Shown here one piece after another: positions 37,045-45,444 of a stretch of 64,000 nt of DNA. The translations under genes and the position numbers were made by a program. The notes below the pieces were generated by a model that was given only the letters and a program-made list of their open reading frames with translations, ran no database searches and was not told the DNA's origin. The first letter of the stretch is position 1, and every line of letters begins with the position of its first letter. The stretch is taken from the NCBI GenBank assembly GCA_964527205.1, contig CAZGQG010000002.1, positions 31,715 to 95,714 on the forward strand, given 5' to 3'. Origin of the DNA: JARICQ01 sp964527205 (GTDB lineage Bacteria > Bacillota > Clostridia > Tissierellales > Tissierellaceae).

Positions 37045-37800
37045 ATGAATAATAATAAAATTAGAAAATCTGTTAATGAATTTTACGATGACGTTGCTAA
37101 AGATGATGTCAAAGTAAAAGGTGATATAGATAAGTTAAATAAATCCTTAGGCTATAGTGAGGAAGATTTAAATTATATTCCTAAGGAGGCTCAACTAGGA
37201 CTTGGTTGTGGTAATCCAATTGAAAAAGGAAAGCCTTTAGCAGGAGAGTTTGTTGCAGATCTTGGTTCAGGTAGGGGTATGGATGCCTTCTTATCTTCTA
37301 AATCTGTAGGAGAATTTGGCCTGGTTATAGGAATTGACAATAACCCAAAGATGATTGAAAGAGCTAGGGAAATAGCAGATAAAAGAGGATTCAATAATAC
37401 TGAATTTAGATTAGGGGAACTTGAGCACTTACCTATTAGGGATAATTTCCTAGATCTATTAATATCCAACTGTGTAATCAATCTATCCACTGATAAGCCA
37501 GGGGTTTATAAGGAAATTTTTAGAGTACTTAAGTCTAACGGAAGACTTAGTCTTTCAGATATAGTCCTAAAGAAGGATCTACCAGATGAAATAAAAAATG
37601 ATCCTAATATTTATGGCACCTGAGTAGGTGGAGCAATCTCTCTGGAAGAGATTAAGGAAATCTTAGTTAAAACAGGTTTCTCAGATATTGATATTCAACT
37701 AGAAGAAGTTAGTGATGAATATGCAAGAAAATGGGGACATGGTTTAGAGATAAAAGAATATATTGCAAATGCAGATATAATTGCCTACAAAAAAGTATAG
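37045..37800 (+). CDS. arsM: Arsenite S-adenosylmethyltransferase-like protein, probable selenoprotein (UGA = Sec193)
   Basis: This is a SAM-dependent methyltransferase of the ArsM family: LGLGCGNP (first Cys), VADLGSGRGMDAFL (SAM motif I), GIDNNPKMIERAR and ISNCVINLS (second Cys). At 37621-37623 the frame meets TGA and continues without further stops to TAG at 37798, with a normal ArsM C-terminus (VGGAISLEE to ADIIAYKK). The TGA replaces the third, arsenic-binding Cys of the family motif GxCxGGA (GTUVGGA here). A hairpin with GG in its loop begins 12 bases after TGA. I therefore read 251 residues with selenocysteine at 193 instead of a 192-residue truncated gene. AGGAGG precedes the ATG. Confidence 0.8.
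37621..37660 (+). promoter_or_regulatory. Candidate bacterial SECIS element in the arsM-like gene
   Basis: After the UGA, AATCTCT (37635-37641) pairs fully with AGAGATT (37647-37653) around the loop CTGGA. The apical loop is 18 bases from the UGA and carries GG, as expected for bSECIS hairpins bound by SelB. A weaker lower stem cannot be judged by eye. Confidence 0.6.
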
Positions 37801-37813
37801 ATAATTGCAAATT

Positions 37814-37848
37814 TAAAGCCCTAGGGAAAAATTTCCCTAGGGCTTTTA
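37814..37848. terminator. Bidirectional terminator between arsM-like and 5'-nucleotidase genes
   Basis: AAAGCCCTAGGGAAA / TTTCCCTAGGGCTTTT lies 14 bases after the TAG that ends the full-length arsM reading. Its position supports translation through the internal TGA. Confidence 0.93.
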
Positions 37849-37864
37849 TAATCTATATTTAAAT

Positions 37865-39313
37865 TTACACTGCTACTATACTACCCTGGAGTTCTGCTTC
37901 AACAACTCCATGTCTTTCCAGGTATTTCTCAAGGGCATCTACCGCATGAATGTCCATCTTAACCTTGTCATGACCATATTTCTCAGGTACACCCTGACTT
38001 GTCACATATACAACATTGTAGATCCTATCTTTTTCTATTGGCTTACCCTGGACAAAGAGCCTTTGAATCCTCTCTCCGTAAGGATTCTCAATTTTAAAAT
38101 ATAAATTAAGTCCCAGGGACCTTTTAACATAGCCCCCCATTTGATCGTAGGGATCTTTTGCAAAGGTCCTTTCTAGATTTTCTTCCATCATTTCCCAAAT
38201 CTCCTCACCACTAAGCTTTACCCTGGAAACTGGAGGATTTACAGGTATGATATTCCACAAATCATTTAGGGTGATGTCTCCCTTAGGTATTGGTGCTCCG
38301 TATCTCCAACCATTGGAGAAAGCTATTTGATCACCAGTTAAATCTAGGAGACTCTTTAGAAGAAAATTATCCATGGTTGATTCCAATACAGTATATCTAT
38401 TTAAATCTGTATTAGTTCTACCAACTACTTGATTTAATTTCTCTCTGTCATCCTTCATTATTTCATCTATTTTCTTTTTCATCTCTTCATCTTCTTCAAT
38501 CTTCTCATCTAGAACAACTAGTTTGTGTTTATAGTCTACTATTTTCTTGTCTTCTATGACAAGATCTATATGGCCTAGGAAGGATCCATGACATCCTGAT
38601 TGCATTATTATAGTATCATTTATCTTAGATGCCTCATAGGTCCTGTTATGGGTATGGGCGCTTAAAAGAAGGTCTATTCCATCAACTTCCTTGGCAAGTT
38701 TTATTTCCTGAGGATATCCAAGATGTGACATTACCAAGACTATATCTGCGTTTTCTTCATTTTTTACCTGGTCAATATAGCCTGGAAGCTCTTCATTGCC
38801 AAGAGTAAAGTATATACCTTCACTAAAGTGAGCCGGCATTACCTTGTCTACAATTGTGGCTGCTATACCAATGATGGCAACCTTAAGTCCATTAACTTCT
38901 TTTATTAAATAAGGATCATATACAAGCTCATCAGTCTCCTTCTTATAACAGTTTATTGCCAACATAGGATAATTAAGCTCATCTAATAAGTCTCCAAAAG
39001 CCTTAGGTCCATAGGCAAATTCCCAGTGAGCTGTCATAGCATCAAGCTTTAAATCATTTAATAAAGGAGTTAGTATTTTTCCCTTAGATTTTACAACCGG
39101 ATATGTGCCGTGGAAGGTGTCCCCACCATCTAAAAACAAGAGATTTCCCTCTTTTTCTTCTCTTATTTGATCTACATAGGACTTTATCCTTGGATAGCCT
39201 CCTGCCCTTATATACTTGGCAAAGCCTCCATCCCAGAAATGTTCCCAATGCTCTTCCATGTATCCATGTGTATCATTCATTTGTAATATAGTTATATTTT
39301 TCTTATTTACCAT
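37865..39313 (-). CDS. Cytosolic bifunctional metallophosphatase/5'-nucleotidase family protein
   Basis: The 482-residue protein has an N-terminal metallophosphoesterase domain (LQMNDTHGY, FLDGGDTFHGT, VMSHLGYP, LLSAHTHNRTY) and a C-terminal 5'-nucleotidase domain (SNGWRYGAPIPKGDITLNDLWNIIP). The family hydrolyses nucleoside monophosphates or cyclic nucleotides. Unlike most members it has no signal peptide or cell-wall anchor, so it should act inside the cell. The start at 39313 is chosen because AAAGGATG is correctly spaced; an ATG nine bases earlier lies inside that site. Confidence 0.85.
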   Translation of the reverse strand: MVNKKNITILQMNDTHGYMEEHWEHFWDGGFAKYIRAGGYPRIKSYVDQIREEKEGNLLFLDGGDTFHGTYPVVKSKGKILTPLLNDLKLDAMTAHWEFAYGPKAFGDLLDELNYPMLAINCYKKETDELVYDPYLIKEVNGLKVAIIGIAATIVDKVMPAHFSEGIYFTLGNEELPGYIDQVKNEENADIVLVMSHLGYPQEIKLAKEVDGIDLLLSAHTHNRTYEASKINDTIIMQSGCHGSFLGHIDLVIEDKKIVDYKHKLVVLDEKIEEDEEMKKKIDEIMKDDREKLNQVVGRTNTDLNRYTVLESTMDNFLLKSLLDLTGDQIAFSNGWRYGAPIPKGDITLNDLWNIIPVNPPVSRVKLSGEEIWEMMEENLERTFAKDPYDQMGGYVKRSLGLNLYFKIENPYGERIQRLFVQGKPIEKDRIYNVVYVTSQGVPEKYGHDKVKMDIHAVDALEKYLERHGVVEAELQGSIVAV

Positions 39314-39365
39314 ATAAATCATCCTTTAAATTTTCATTTTAAGTCTGCTAATATTCTTACCTGTA

Positions 39366-39411
39366 AAAAAACCCAATATACAAGCCTTAGTGCCATATAT
39401 TGGGGTTTTAT
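39366..39411 (-). terminator. Terminator after the pirin genes
   Basis: On the minus strand AAAACCCCAATATA pairs with TATATTGGGTTTT, followed by a T run, 7 bases after the pirin stop. Confidence 0.85.
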
Positions 39412-39417
39412 TATCTA

Positions 39418-40257
39418 CTAATAATCTATTTTTTCTTTTACAAAAGTACCATTTCTAAGATCATAGTGGGCCTGTTGGATTTCCTCTTGAGTGTTCATTA
39501 CAATTGGTCCTGCCCATGCTATATCTTCATTTAGAGCTTGAGATTTAATGTATAAAATCTGAGCCTTCTTATCCTTAGTCTTGAATTCAACACTAGTACC
39601 CTGGGATAGCTTGGCTGCCGTCTTTTCTTTTATTAATTCATCCCCAACATATATATCTCCAATAAGAGTAAATAGCATTATGGAAGCATCTTCTTCTGTA
39701 TCTATGGTAAAGCTAGAATTCTCATTAAGATGGATGTCATAGTAATCTAGGGGTAGATGTTCTCCCTTGTATCCTTCAACATCTCCGTAAGAACCTGCAA
39801 CCAATCTAATCATTCCACCATCAATTTCAATCTCTTTAATCTCATCTCTCTTTATGCTATTATAGCTAGGTTTACTCATCTTATCCTTGGCTGGAAGATT
39901 AAGCCAAAGCTGAACCCCTAATAATCTGTCTGCAGCAGGAACCATTTCTTCATGCATAATCCCGGATCCTGAGTTCATCCATTGAACTTCCCCATCCCCT
40001 ATGGCATCTTCGTTGCCTAAACTGTCCTTGTGTACCATTTTACCCTTGTATAGATAGCTTATAGTTTCTATGCCTCTGTGTGGGTGAATTGGAAATCCAG
40101 CTGTATAGTCATCTGGATTGGTACTATCAAAGGAGTCTAGCATTAATATAGGATCAAAGTCCTTGGTTGTACCATGGCCTAGAACCCTTACAAGACTAAC
40201 ACCTGCCCCATCTATTGTTCTAAATCCTGTAACTTGTTTTTTTACTGTTCTTTTCAT
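39418..40257 (-). CDS. Pirin family protein
   Basis: This 279-residue bicupin of the pirin family has the iron-binding set in the N-terminal cupin: FPIHPHRGIETI (two His), and WMNSGSGIMHEEM (His and Glu). Pirins act as quercetinase-like dioxygenases or redox sensors. The C-terminal pirin domain (residues about 170-275) is present. GGAGGT lies before the ATG. It follows a second pirin gene by 29 bases and shares its promoter. Confidence 0.88.
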   Translation of the reverse strand: MKRTVKKQVTGFRTIDGAGVSLVRVLGHGTTKDFDPILMLDSFDSTNPDDYTAGFPIHPHRGIETISYLYKGKMVHKDSLGNEDAIGDGEVQWMNSGSGIMHEEMVPAADRLLGVQLWLNLPAKDKMSKPSYNSIKRDEIKEIEIDGGMIRLVAGSYGDVEGYKGEHLPLDYYDIHLNENSSFTIDTEEDASIMLFTLIGDIYVGDELIKEKTAAKLSQGTSVEFKTKDKKAQILYIKSQALNEDIAWAGPIVMNTQEEIQQAHYDLRNGTFVKEKIDY

Positions 40258-40286
40258 CTTATTACCTCCATTTATTTTATTTTTTC

Positions 40287-40988
40287 TTATTCTTCTTTTT
40301 TCATTTCAATTACTAGTATATGGGATTTTTCTATAGCCTTAATTTTTATATCTTCTTCTACAATCTCCAAGGCATCCCTATCCTTTAAATTTATATGATT
40401 AATTTCTGATATACCTTCTATTTGTACTAGATAAGCCTGTCTTCCCCTATCTACTTGGAGATTTATTTCCCTTTCCTTATCTAATTCTATCACATAAATA
40501 TTGGCATCCTGATTAATTTTTATCTCTGCATCTCCATCATGACTAGATACTATCTGCAACCATTGGTTTTTTCTATCTTCCCAGTTAAATCTATAGTCTC
40601 CATAGTTAGGCTTGTGCCCTTTCTTGTCTGTAAGTAGCCATATTTGCAAGAATCTGGATTCTACATCTCCGAAATTGTGTTCACTGTGAAATACTCCTGT
40701 TCCTGCTGTCATGTACTGGACATGACCCCTTGTAATGGTATTTTTGTTGCCCATATTGTCCCCATGGGCAAGTTCTCCCTCTACCACATAGGACACTATT
40801 TCCATGTCCTTATGAGGATGCATTTCAAAACCTGTATCTGGTGCTACTAAATCATCATTTACTACCCTTAAAACTCCAAAGTTCATATTATCTGGATTGT
40901 AATAGCCTGCAAAGGAAAAGTGAAAGATACTCTGCAACCAACCTAAATCTGATCTACCCATATTTTTATTGTCTAATTTTCTTAACAT
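40287..40988 (-). CDS. Pirin family protein (YhhW-like)
   Basis: This 233-residue pirin of the YhhW type has MHPHKDMEIVSYVVEGELAH and QYMTAGTGVFHSEHN, giving the three His/one Glu (or His) metal site. It is paired with the longer pirin downstream. The start at 40988 is used because AAAGGAG lies 5-6 bases upstream; an earlier ATG overlaps that site. A near-consensus promoter with an adjacent palindrome lies at 41055-41111, next to an HxlR-type regulator gene. Confidence 0.87.
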   Translation of the reverse strand: MLRKLDNKNMGRSDLGWLQSIFHFSFAGYYNPDNMNFGVLRVVNDDLVAPDTGFEMHPHKDMEIVSYVVEGELAHGDNMGNKNTITRGHVQYMTAGTGVFHSEHNFGDVESRFLQIWLLTDKKGHKPNYGDYRFNWEDRKNQWLQIVSSHDGDAEIKINQDANIYVIELDKEREINLQVDRGRQAYLVQIEGISEINHINLKDRDALEIVEEDIKIKAIEKSHILVIEMKKEE

Positions 40989-41054
40989 AATTTCTCCTTT
41001 CATATAAATACATTAATTTTTGTTTTTATTATAGCTTCTTGTTATTCTATAGCT

Positions 41055-41071
41055 AGTTACTTTTTGTAACT
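41055..41071. promoter_or_regulatory. Palindromic operator candidate of the pirin promoter
   Basis: AGTTAC-TTTTT-GTAACT is a perfect 6-5-6 inverted repeat, extended imperfectly by AGC/GCT. It lies just downstream of the expected transcript start of the pirin promoter, a typical repressor position. The neighbouring HxlR regulator is the obvious candidate. Confidence 0.55.
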
Positions 41072-41083
41072 GCTTGTATTTAT

Positions 41084-41111
41084 ATTATACACCTGGAATA
41101 TAATATGTCAA
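41084..41111 (-). promoter_or_regulatory. SigA-type promoter of the pirin operon
   Basis: Read on the minus strand: TTGACA (41111-41106), 16-base spacer, TATAAT (41089-41084). Both hexamers are perfect consensus. Confidence 0.88.
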
Positions 41112-41132
41112 GTATATTTTATACTTACCCAA

Positions 41133-41168
41133 TAAAAAATCCTCTACAATCTTGTAGAGGATTTTTTT
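41133..41168 (-). terminator. Terminator of the HxlR regulator gene
   Basis: AAAAAATCCTCTACAA / TTGTAGAGGATTTTTTT lies 11 bases beyond the hxlR-type stop codon on the minus strand. It separates that gene from the pirin promoter. Confidence 0.92.
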
Positions 41169-41178
41169 ATATATTTAC

Positions 41179-41490
41179 TTATTCTATCCATTTATCAGCC
41201 CAAATTTGTATCTCATCCATAACCTTGGTTAAATCCCTACCCTTTTCTGTAAGCTCATATTCGATTCTTACTGGAGTTTCTGGATAAACCTTACGTATGA
41301 CTATGCCATGGGTTTCTAGCTCCTTAAAACGCTCCGTAAGCATTCTAGGGCTCATGTTTGGTATGGCTGAGGATATATCTGTAAAACGTTTTTTTCCATT
41401 TAAGAGAGTCCTTATAATTAGCCCAGTCCATCTTTTACCTAATAGTTCAAAGGCATCTTCAAATTTTGGACATAGCTTAAATTCTTCCAT
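41179..41490 (-). CDS. HxlR family winged-helix transcriptional regulator
   Basis: This 103-residue regulator shows the HxlR pattern: a leading Cys (KLCPKFEDAFELLGKRWTGLIIRTLL), RFTDISSAIPNMSPRMLTERFKELETHGIV as the helix-turn-helix, and a beta-wing RKVYPETPVRIEYELTEKGRDL. The single N-terminal Cys is the usual redox or electrophile sensor in this family. The start at 41490 has GGTGG 7 bases upstream. Its position beside a pirin operon with a palindromic operator suggests it controls that operon. Confidence 0.9.
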   Translation of the reverse strand: MEEFKLCPKFEDAFELLGKRWTGLIIRTLLNGKKRFTDISSAIPNMSPRMLTERFKELETHGIVIRKVYPETPVRIEYELTEKGRDLTKVMDEIQIWADKWIE

Positions 41491-41571
41491 ATAATTCACC
41501 ACCTATAAATATTATATCATAGGTGCTATATAAAAGTAAGCTAGTTCTTTAAAGATAGAACTTAATATTTT

Positions 41572-42258
41572 TTATACTAGATTTTCTTCCTTTTCATTAT
41601 AGATTTTCATAGTGCCTTCAAGGAATTTATCAAAACCTATCCTATCCACAAAGGGACCTAACTTATCTCCAAATTCTGCATTTTCTGAGTAATATTCAAA
41701 TATAGAATCTACCATTCTCTCAGCTTGCCCATCATTTAGACCAGTTGCCACTGTATCCGGTAGTCTAGGATGATAGCCTGCACTTCCACCTACCTTAACT
41801 ATAAAACCTTCCTTGTCTGCTAAGACTGCTATATCTTTACTATTAGCTCCGGCACAGGCATTCAAGCAGCCAGTAACAGCTATCTTGGTCCTATTAGGTG
41901 CTGGTCTACCGTAGTATTTCTTTTCTAATTTTAAGCCTAGCTTAGTCGCATTTTGTTTGGATCTTTTACAAAATACTGCTGGACAAATCTGAATGTTTTT
42001 TACAGAATAGGTTGATGTTTCTCCTGGATCCATACCCAGATCATCCCATGCTTTTTCAACATCTTCAGGCTTTATTCTAAGTATTGCAATACGCTGCCCA
42101 GATGTAATCTTCAATTGACCATTATATTTTTCTGCTACCTCTGCTATTTTTATTAAATCCTTTGGTGTAATAAAACCTCCTGGAATTCTAGGTGTTATGC
42201 CAAAGGTTCTCTCTCCATTTATAACTTTTTGTAAAACTGCAAAGCTTGGATCTTTCAT
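41572..42258 (-). CDS. Small nitrite/sulfite reductase-like siroheme iron-sulfur protein
   Basis: This 228-residue protein has one ferredoxin-like half (residues 1-75, GGFITPKDLIKIAEVAEKY and KITSGQRIAIL) and one siroheme/[4Fe-4S] half. The cluster motif is C92-X4-C97 and C131-X3-C135 (ICPAVFCKRSKQN, VTGCLNACAG). It matches the small assimilatory-type sulfite reductases of anaerobes, about a third the size of CysI. No separate electron-donor subunit is adjacent. An FNR/CRP-type palindrome sits 60 bases upstream. Sulfite or nitrite is the likely substrate. Confidence 0.82.
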   Translation of the reverse strand: MKDPSFAVLQKVINGERTFGITPRIPGGFITPKDLIKIAEVAEKYNGQLKITSGQRIAILRIKPEDVEKAWDDLGMDPGETSTYSVKNIQICPAVFCKRSKQNATKLGLKLEKKYYGRPAPNRTKIAVTGCLNACAGANSKDIAVLADKEGFIVKVGGSAGYHPRLPDTVATGLNDGQAERMVDSIFEYYSENAEFGDKLGPFVDRIGFDKFLEGTMKIYNEKEENLV

Positions 42259-42291
42259 CTTGCCACCTCTTTCAATATTCTATTATAAGTT

Positions 42292-42335
42292 ATTCTATAT
42301 CATATGTATATTTAAGTCTGTAACATATGTTACAG
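42292..42335 (-). promoter_or_regulatory. CRP/FNR-type operator and activator-dependent promoter of the siroheme reductase gene
   Basis: CTGTAACATATGTTACAG (42318-42335) is a perfect 18-base palindrome of the CRP/FNR half-site type TGTnAC. On the minus strand a -10 TAGAAT (42297-42292) would start transcription near 42285. That puts the palindrome centre at -41.5, the class II activator position, and no good -35 is present. Confidence 0.6.
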
Positions 42336-42413
42336 GGAAAATTTATTTTATCTTTTATCTTAATAATTCTTTATCTTCTAATATAATAAGAAAATAATTG
42401 AAAAAACATTAAA

Positions 42414-42447
42414 GGACTTGCTAGCTATTAACATAGAAAACAAGCCC
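42414..42447 (-). terminator. Possible terminator after the cupin gene
   Basis: On the minus strand GGGCTTG pairs with CAAGTCC (one G-U) around a long loop, followed by TTTAATGTTTTTT, about 70 bases after the cupin stop. Confidence 0.4.
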
Positions 42448-42516
42448 TATAATTACTATTATGAAAATTCCAATTAAATAGTATCAATTCTATAAGAAAG
42501 CTTTATTAAACACCTT

Positions 42517-43044
42517 TTATTCTTGATCCTCATGTCCTTCTCTTAGCAATTCATATTCCCCTGTTTCCACATCTAAGTCATAGATATTAAAGTTTGTATC
42601 TATGTCAAAGCCTTCTAGATGAGTGGCTAAATTTATAGAGGCTGATCCTTCTTCCCCACTGGTAATCCTATGAAATACATCTGTAGTCCAGGTTATAAGT
42701 CCACCACCCTCCAATATTCTCTCCCCATTGTGCTCTATATAATCAGGAGTGATAGTGAATTTTTCAAGCTTACCATGGTCCCTTTGGTAAAGCTCTACAT
42801 GCCTTACACCATGAAGTACAAATAAATTATCCTCTTGATGGGGATGCATATACCAGGCTTCCTCAACTGAACCTACCTTGCCTGGGGATACTGCTCCCTT
42901 ATCATGAAGAACCCTATCTATGGCGTGAATCTTTGGAATCATAGAGTCTATCATAATATCAAAAGTGACTCCCTCTGTCTTTCTAAATTCCTTAAGCTTA
43001 ATTACCTTATAAAAATTTTCAACTTCCTTAATAATATAATCCAT
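42517..43044 (-). CDS. Cupin-fold protein
   Basis: This 175-residue single-cupin protein has its metal-site candidates in WYMHPHQEDNLFVLHG and the second cupin motif around TTDVFHRITSGEEG. It has no signal peptide. AGGAGG is close to the ATG. It is 10 bases downstream of the malic enzyme gene and surely co-transcribed with it. The substrate is unknown; a regulatory or isomerase role on an organic acid is possible but not shown. Confidence 0.7.
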   Translation of the reverse strand: MDYIIKEVENFYKVIKLKEFRKTEGVTFDIMIDSMIPKIHAIDRVLHDKGAVSPGKVGSVEEAWYMHPHQEDNLFVLHGVRHVELYQRDHGKLEKFTITPDYIEHNGERILEGGGLITWTTDVFHRITSGEEGSASINLATHLEGFDIDTNFNIYDLDVETGEYELLREGHEDQE

Positions 43045-43054
43045 AATTTCCTCC

Positions 43055-44230
43055 TTATATTCTAGCTACTCCACTGGCTCTAGCAGCTCTAGCCACTGCC
43101 AGGCCCACTTCTATTCCTACATTCCTATTTAATACTTCTGGTAAGATCTTTTCTTCATTTAAAAGTTCCTCAGGAACCATGCTGGCAATGGTGTAAGCTG
43201 CAGCTAATTTCATTTCTTCATTTATATCCTTTGCCCTAACCTCTAAGGCCCCCTTAAATATACCTGGAAAAACCAACACATTGTTTACTTGATTGGGAAA
43301 ATCAGATCTTCCAGTTCCAATTATCCTTGCACCACCTTTCTTTGCCTCATCTGGCCATATTTCAGGAGTCGGATTGGCCATGGCCAATATAATTGAGTCC
43401 CTATTCATCTTCTTTATATCTTCTGCACCTATAATATTTCCAGCTGATACTCCAATAAATACATCTGCACCTAGGAGGGCATCTTCTAGGCTACCCTGAA
43501 GCTCTCTTGGGTTTGTTAGAAGAGCCAGCTCTCTTTTACTTTTTTCTAGTAGTTTGTTTTCAGGATTTAAAATTCCCTTCCTATCACAAACTACTATATC
43601 CTCTGCTCCTGCTAGTCTAAGGAGTTTGGCTACAGCTATACCTGCTGCCCCCGAACCATTGATAACTATCCTTGCAGAGTTTATATCCTTTTCTACTAGT
43701 TTTAAAGAGTTGATCAAAGCTGCAAGGACCACTACTGCAGTGCCGTGCTGATCGTCATGAAAGACAGGTATATCTAATTCTTCTTTTAACCTTCTTTCAA
43801 TCTCAAAACACTTTGGAGCAGCTATGTCCTCTAAATTTATTGCTCCAAAACTTGGAGCAATTTGTTTGATGGCAAATATTATCTCTTCTATTTCTTGACT
43901 TTCTAGGCATATGGGAAAGGCATCTACTCCTGCCAATTCCTTAAATAAAACTGCCTTACCCTCCATTACAGGCATGGCAGCCCTAGGTCCTATATTGCCT
44001 AGGCCAAGGACTGCTGATCCATCTGTTATTACAGCTATCATATTGCCCTTACTTGTATATTCATAGGCAAGGTCAGGATCAAGCCTTATCTCCTTACAGG
44101 GCTCTGCAACTCCAGGAGTATAGACAAGACTTAAATCTTCCTTGTCCCTCAGAGGAGTCTTACTCCTTATTTCTATCTTACCCCTATATTTTCTGTGCAA
44201 ATTAATAGCATCTTCTTTTTTTATATCCAT
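43055..44230 (-). CDS. NAD(P)-dependent malic enzyme
   Basis: This enzyme oxidatively decarboxylates malate to pyruvate and CO2. The 391-residue short bacterial form has YTPGVAEPCKEI, GDGSAVLGLGNIGPRAAMPVMEGKA-like metal and malate motifs (TDGSAVLGLGNIG), INLEDIAAPKCFEIE, HDDQHGTAVVV and the Rossmann GSGAAGIAVAKLL. The residue after strand 2 (VVCDRKG) is acidic, favouring NAD. It is the first gene of a malic enzyme-cupin operon. Confidence 0.93.
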   Translation of the reverse strand: MDIKKEDAINLHRKYRGKIEIRSKTPLRDKEDLSLVYTPGVAEPCKEIRLDPDLAYEYTSKGNMIAVITDGSAVLGLGNIGPRAAMPVMEGKAVLFKELAGVDAFPICLESQEIEEIIFAIKQIAPSFGAINLEDIAAPKCFEIERRLKEELDIPVFHDDQHGTAVVVLAALINSLKLVEKDINSARIVINGSGAAGIAVAKLLRLAGAEDIVVCDRKGILNPENKLLEKSKRELALLTNPRELQGSLEDALLGADVFIGVSAGNIIGAEDIKKMNRDSIILAMANPTPEIWPDEAKKGGARIIGTGRSDFPNQVNNVLVFPGIFKGALEVRAKDINEEMKLAAAYTIASMVPEELLNEEKILPEVLNRNVGIEVGLAVARAARASGVARI

Positions 44231-44367
44231 CTCTAATCATCCTCAATAAGTATTTAATCTTCTCCGTAAATTTACTATACCCTATTTATAGAATTTTTAG
44301 CCTATTATAGAAGATAATAATTTTAAATCTCATTTATGGGTAAAACAATCTATACAGGAGTGATTAT

Positions 44368-45366
44368 ATGGAAATATTATTTTTAAATGAAAAGGATATA
44401 AAAGAAGTTCTTACAATGAAGGATTCTATTAAACTTATAAAGGAAATTTTAAAACTAGATCCTAAAACCCAGGCTAGTATTCCCCTTAGGACAAATATTG
44501 ATGTGCCTAAGGAAAATGGACAAAGCCTTTATATGCCCGGTCTTGTAGCTTCAAAAGATGCTTTGGGAATAAAGATTGTATCAGTCTATGGGGACAATTA
44601 TAAATTAGGCTTGGATTCTATTTCATCCTTGATGATAATGCAGGATCAAAAAACCGGCCAGGTAAATGCCCTAATGGATGGAAATTATTTAACCAAGCTT
44701 AGAACCGGGGCTTTAGTAGGAGCTGCAACGGATATATTGGCAAGAAAAGAGGCAAGTATCTTTGCCCTAATAGGTACAGGAGGTCAAGCTAGAACCCAGC
44801 TGGAAGCTGTCCTAAATGTTAGAGATATAAAGGAAGTCAGAGTTTCTGCAAGAGATAAGGAAAAGGCAGAGAACTTTATCCAAGAGATGAAGAGAGATTT
44901 TTCTAAGGATTTTGATTTTCAGATCTTCCTAGCAGAAAATTCTGATGAGGCTATAAGGGATGCAGATATAATAACTGCAGTTACCACTGCAGAAAATCCT
45001 GTTTTTAATGGGGACTTGGTAAAAGAGGGGGCCCATGTGAATGGAGTTGGATCTTACACTCCTGACATGCAGGAAATTCCTTCATCTCTTTTAACTAGAG
45101 CAGATAAAATATATGTAGACACCTTGGATGGGGTCCTAAATGAATCTGGAGATTTTATTATAGGTATGGAAGAGTCTAATTTCTCAAGATCAGATATTAA
45201 TGGAGAAATTGGAAAGATTCTTCTAGGAGAGCTTCCATCTAGGGAAGATGGGAGGGAAATAAGCTTCTTTAAAACAGTTGGTAGCGGAATCTTTGATATA
45301 GTAACAGGCAAGCATATTTATGATTTGGCTATAAAAAATAATATTGGCAGCAAAATTAAATTTTAA
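44368..45366 (+). CDS. Ornithine cyclodeaminase/mu-crystallin family protein
   Basis: The 332-residue protein belongs to the ornithine cyclodeaminase/alanine dehydrogenase family. It has an N-terminal substrate part with SIPLRTNI and YMPGL (Arg and Lys for the carboxylate), the NAD-binding Rossmann motif ALIGTGGQARTQLEAV at about 133-148, and ITAVTTAENPVFNGDLVKEGAHVNGVGSYTPDMQEI. It could be a cyclodeaminase, an L-alanine or ketimine dehydrogenase; the substrate is not decided by sequence. AGGAGTG precedes the ATG. Confidence 0.87.
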   Translation: MEILFLNEKDIKEVLTMKDSIKLIKEILKLDPKTQASIPLRTNIDVPKENGQSLYMPGLVASKDALGIKIVSVYGDNYKLGLDSISSLMIMQDQKTGQVNALMDGNYLTKLRTGALVGAATDILARKEASIFALIGTGGQARTQLEAVLNVRDIKEVRVSARDKEKAENFIQEMKRDFSKDFDFQIFLAENSDEAIRDADIITAVTTAENPVFNGDLVKEGAHVNGVGSYTPDMQEIPSSLLTRADKIYVDTLDGVLNESGDFIIGMEESNFSRSDINGEIGKILLGELPSREDGREISFFKTVGSGIFDIVTGKHIYDLAIKNNIGSKIKF

Positions 45367-45371
45367 TAAGT

Positions 45372-45410
45372 AAGCCCTATATCCAGACTGGATATAGGGC
45401 TTTTATTTTA
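45372..45410. terminator. Terminator between the cyclodeaminase-family gene and SLC13 gene
   Basis: AAGCCCTATATCC / GGATATAGGGCTT has a 5-base loop with a T run, between convergent genes. Confidence 0.92.
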
Positions 45411-45444
45411 AGAATTTACTTACATCATATAAACTTCTATCTAT

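Noticed and set aside
37045..37623. Reading the arsM-like gene as a simple truncated pseudogene ending at TGA.
   Set aside because: The downstream frame encodes the conserved rest of the protein without any further stop or frameshift, the TGA replaces a catalytic Cys, and a SECIS-like hairpin follows.
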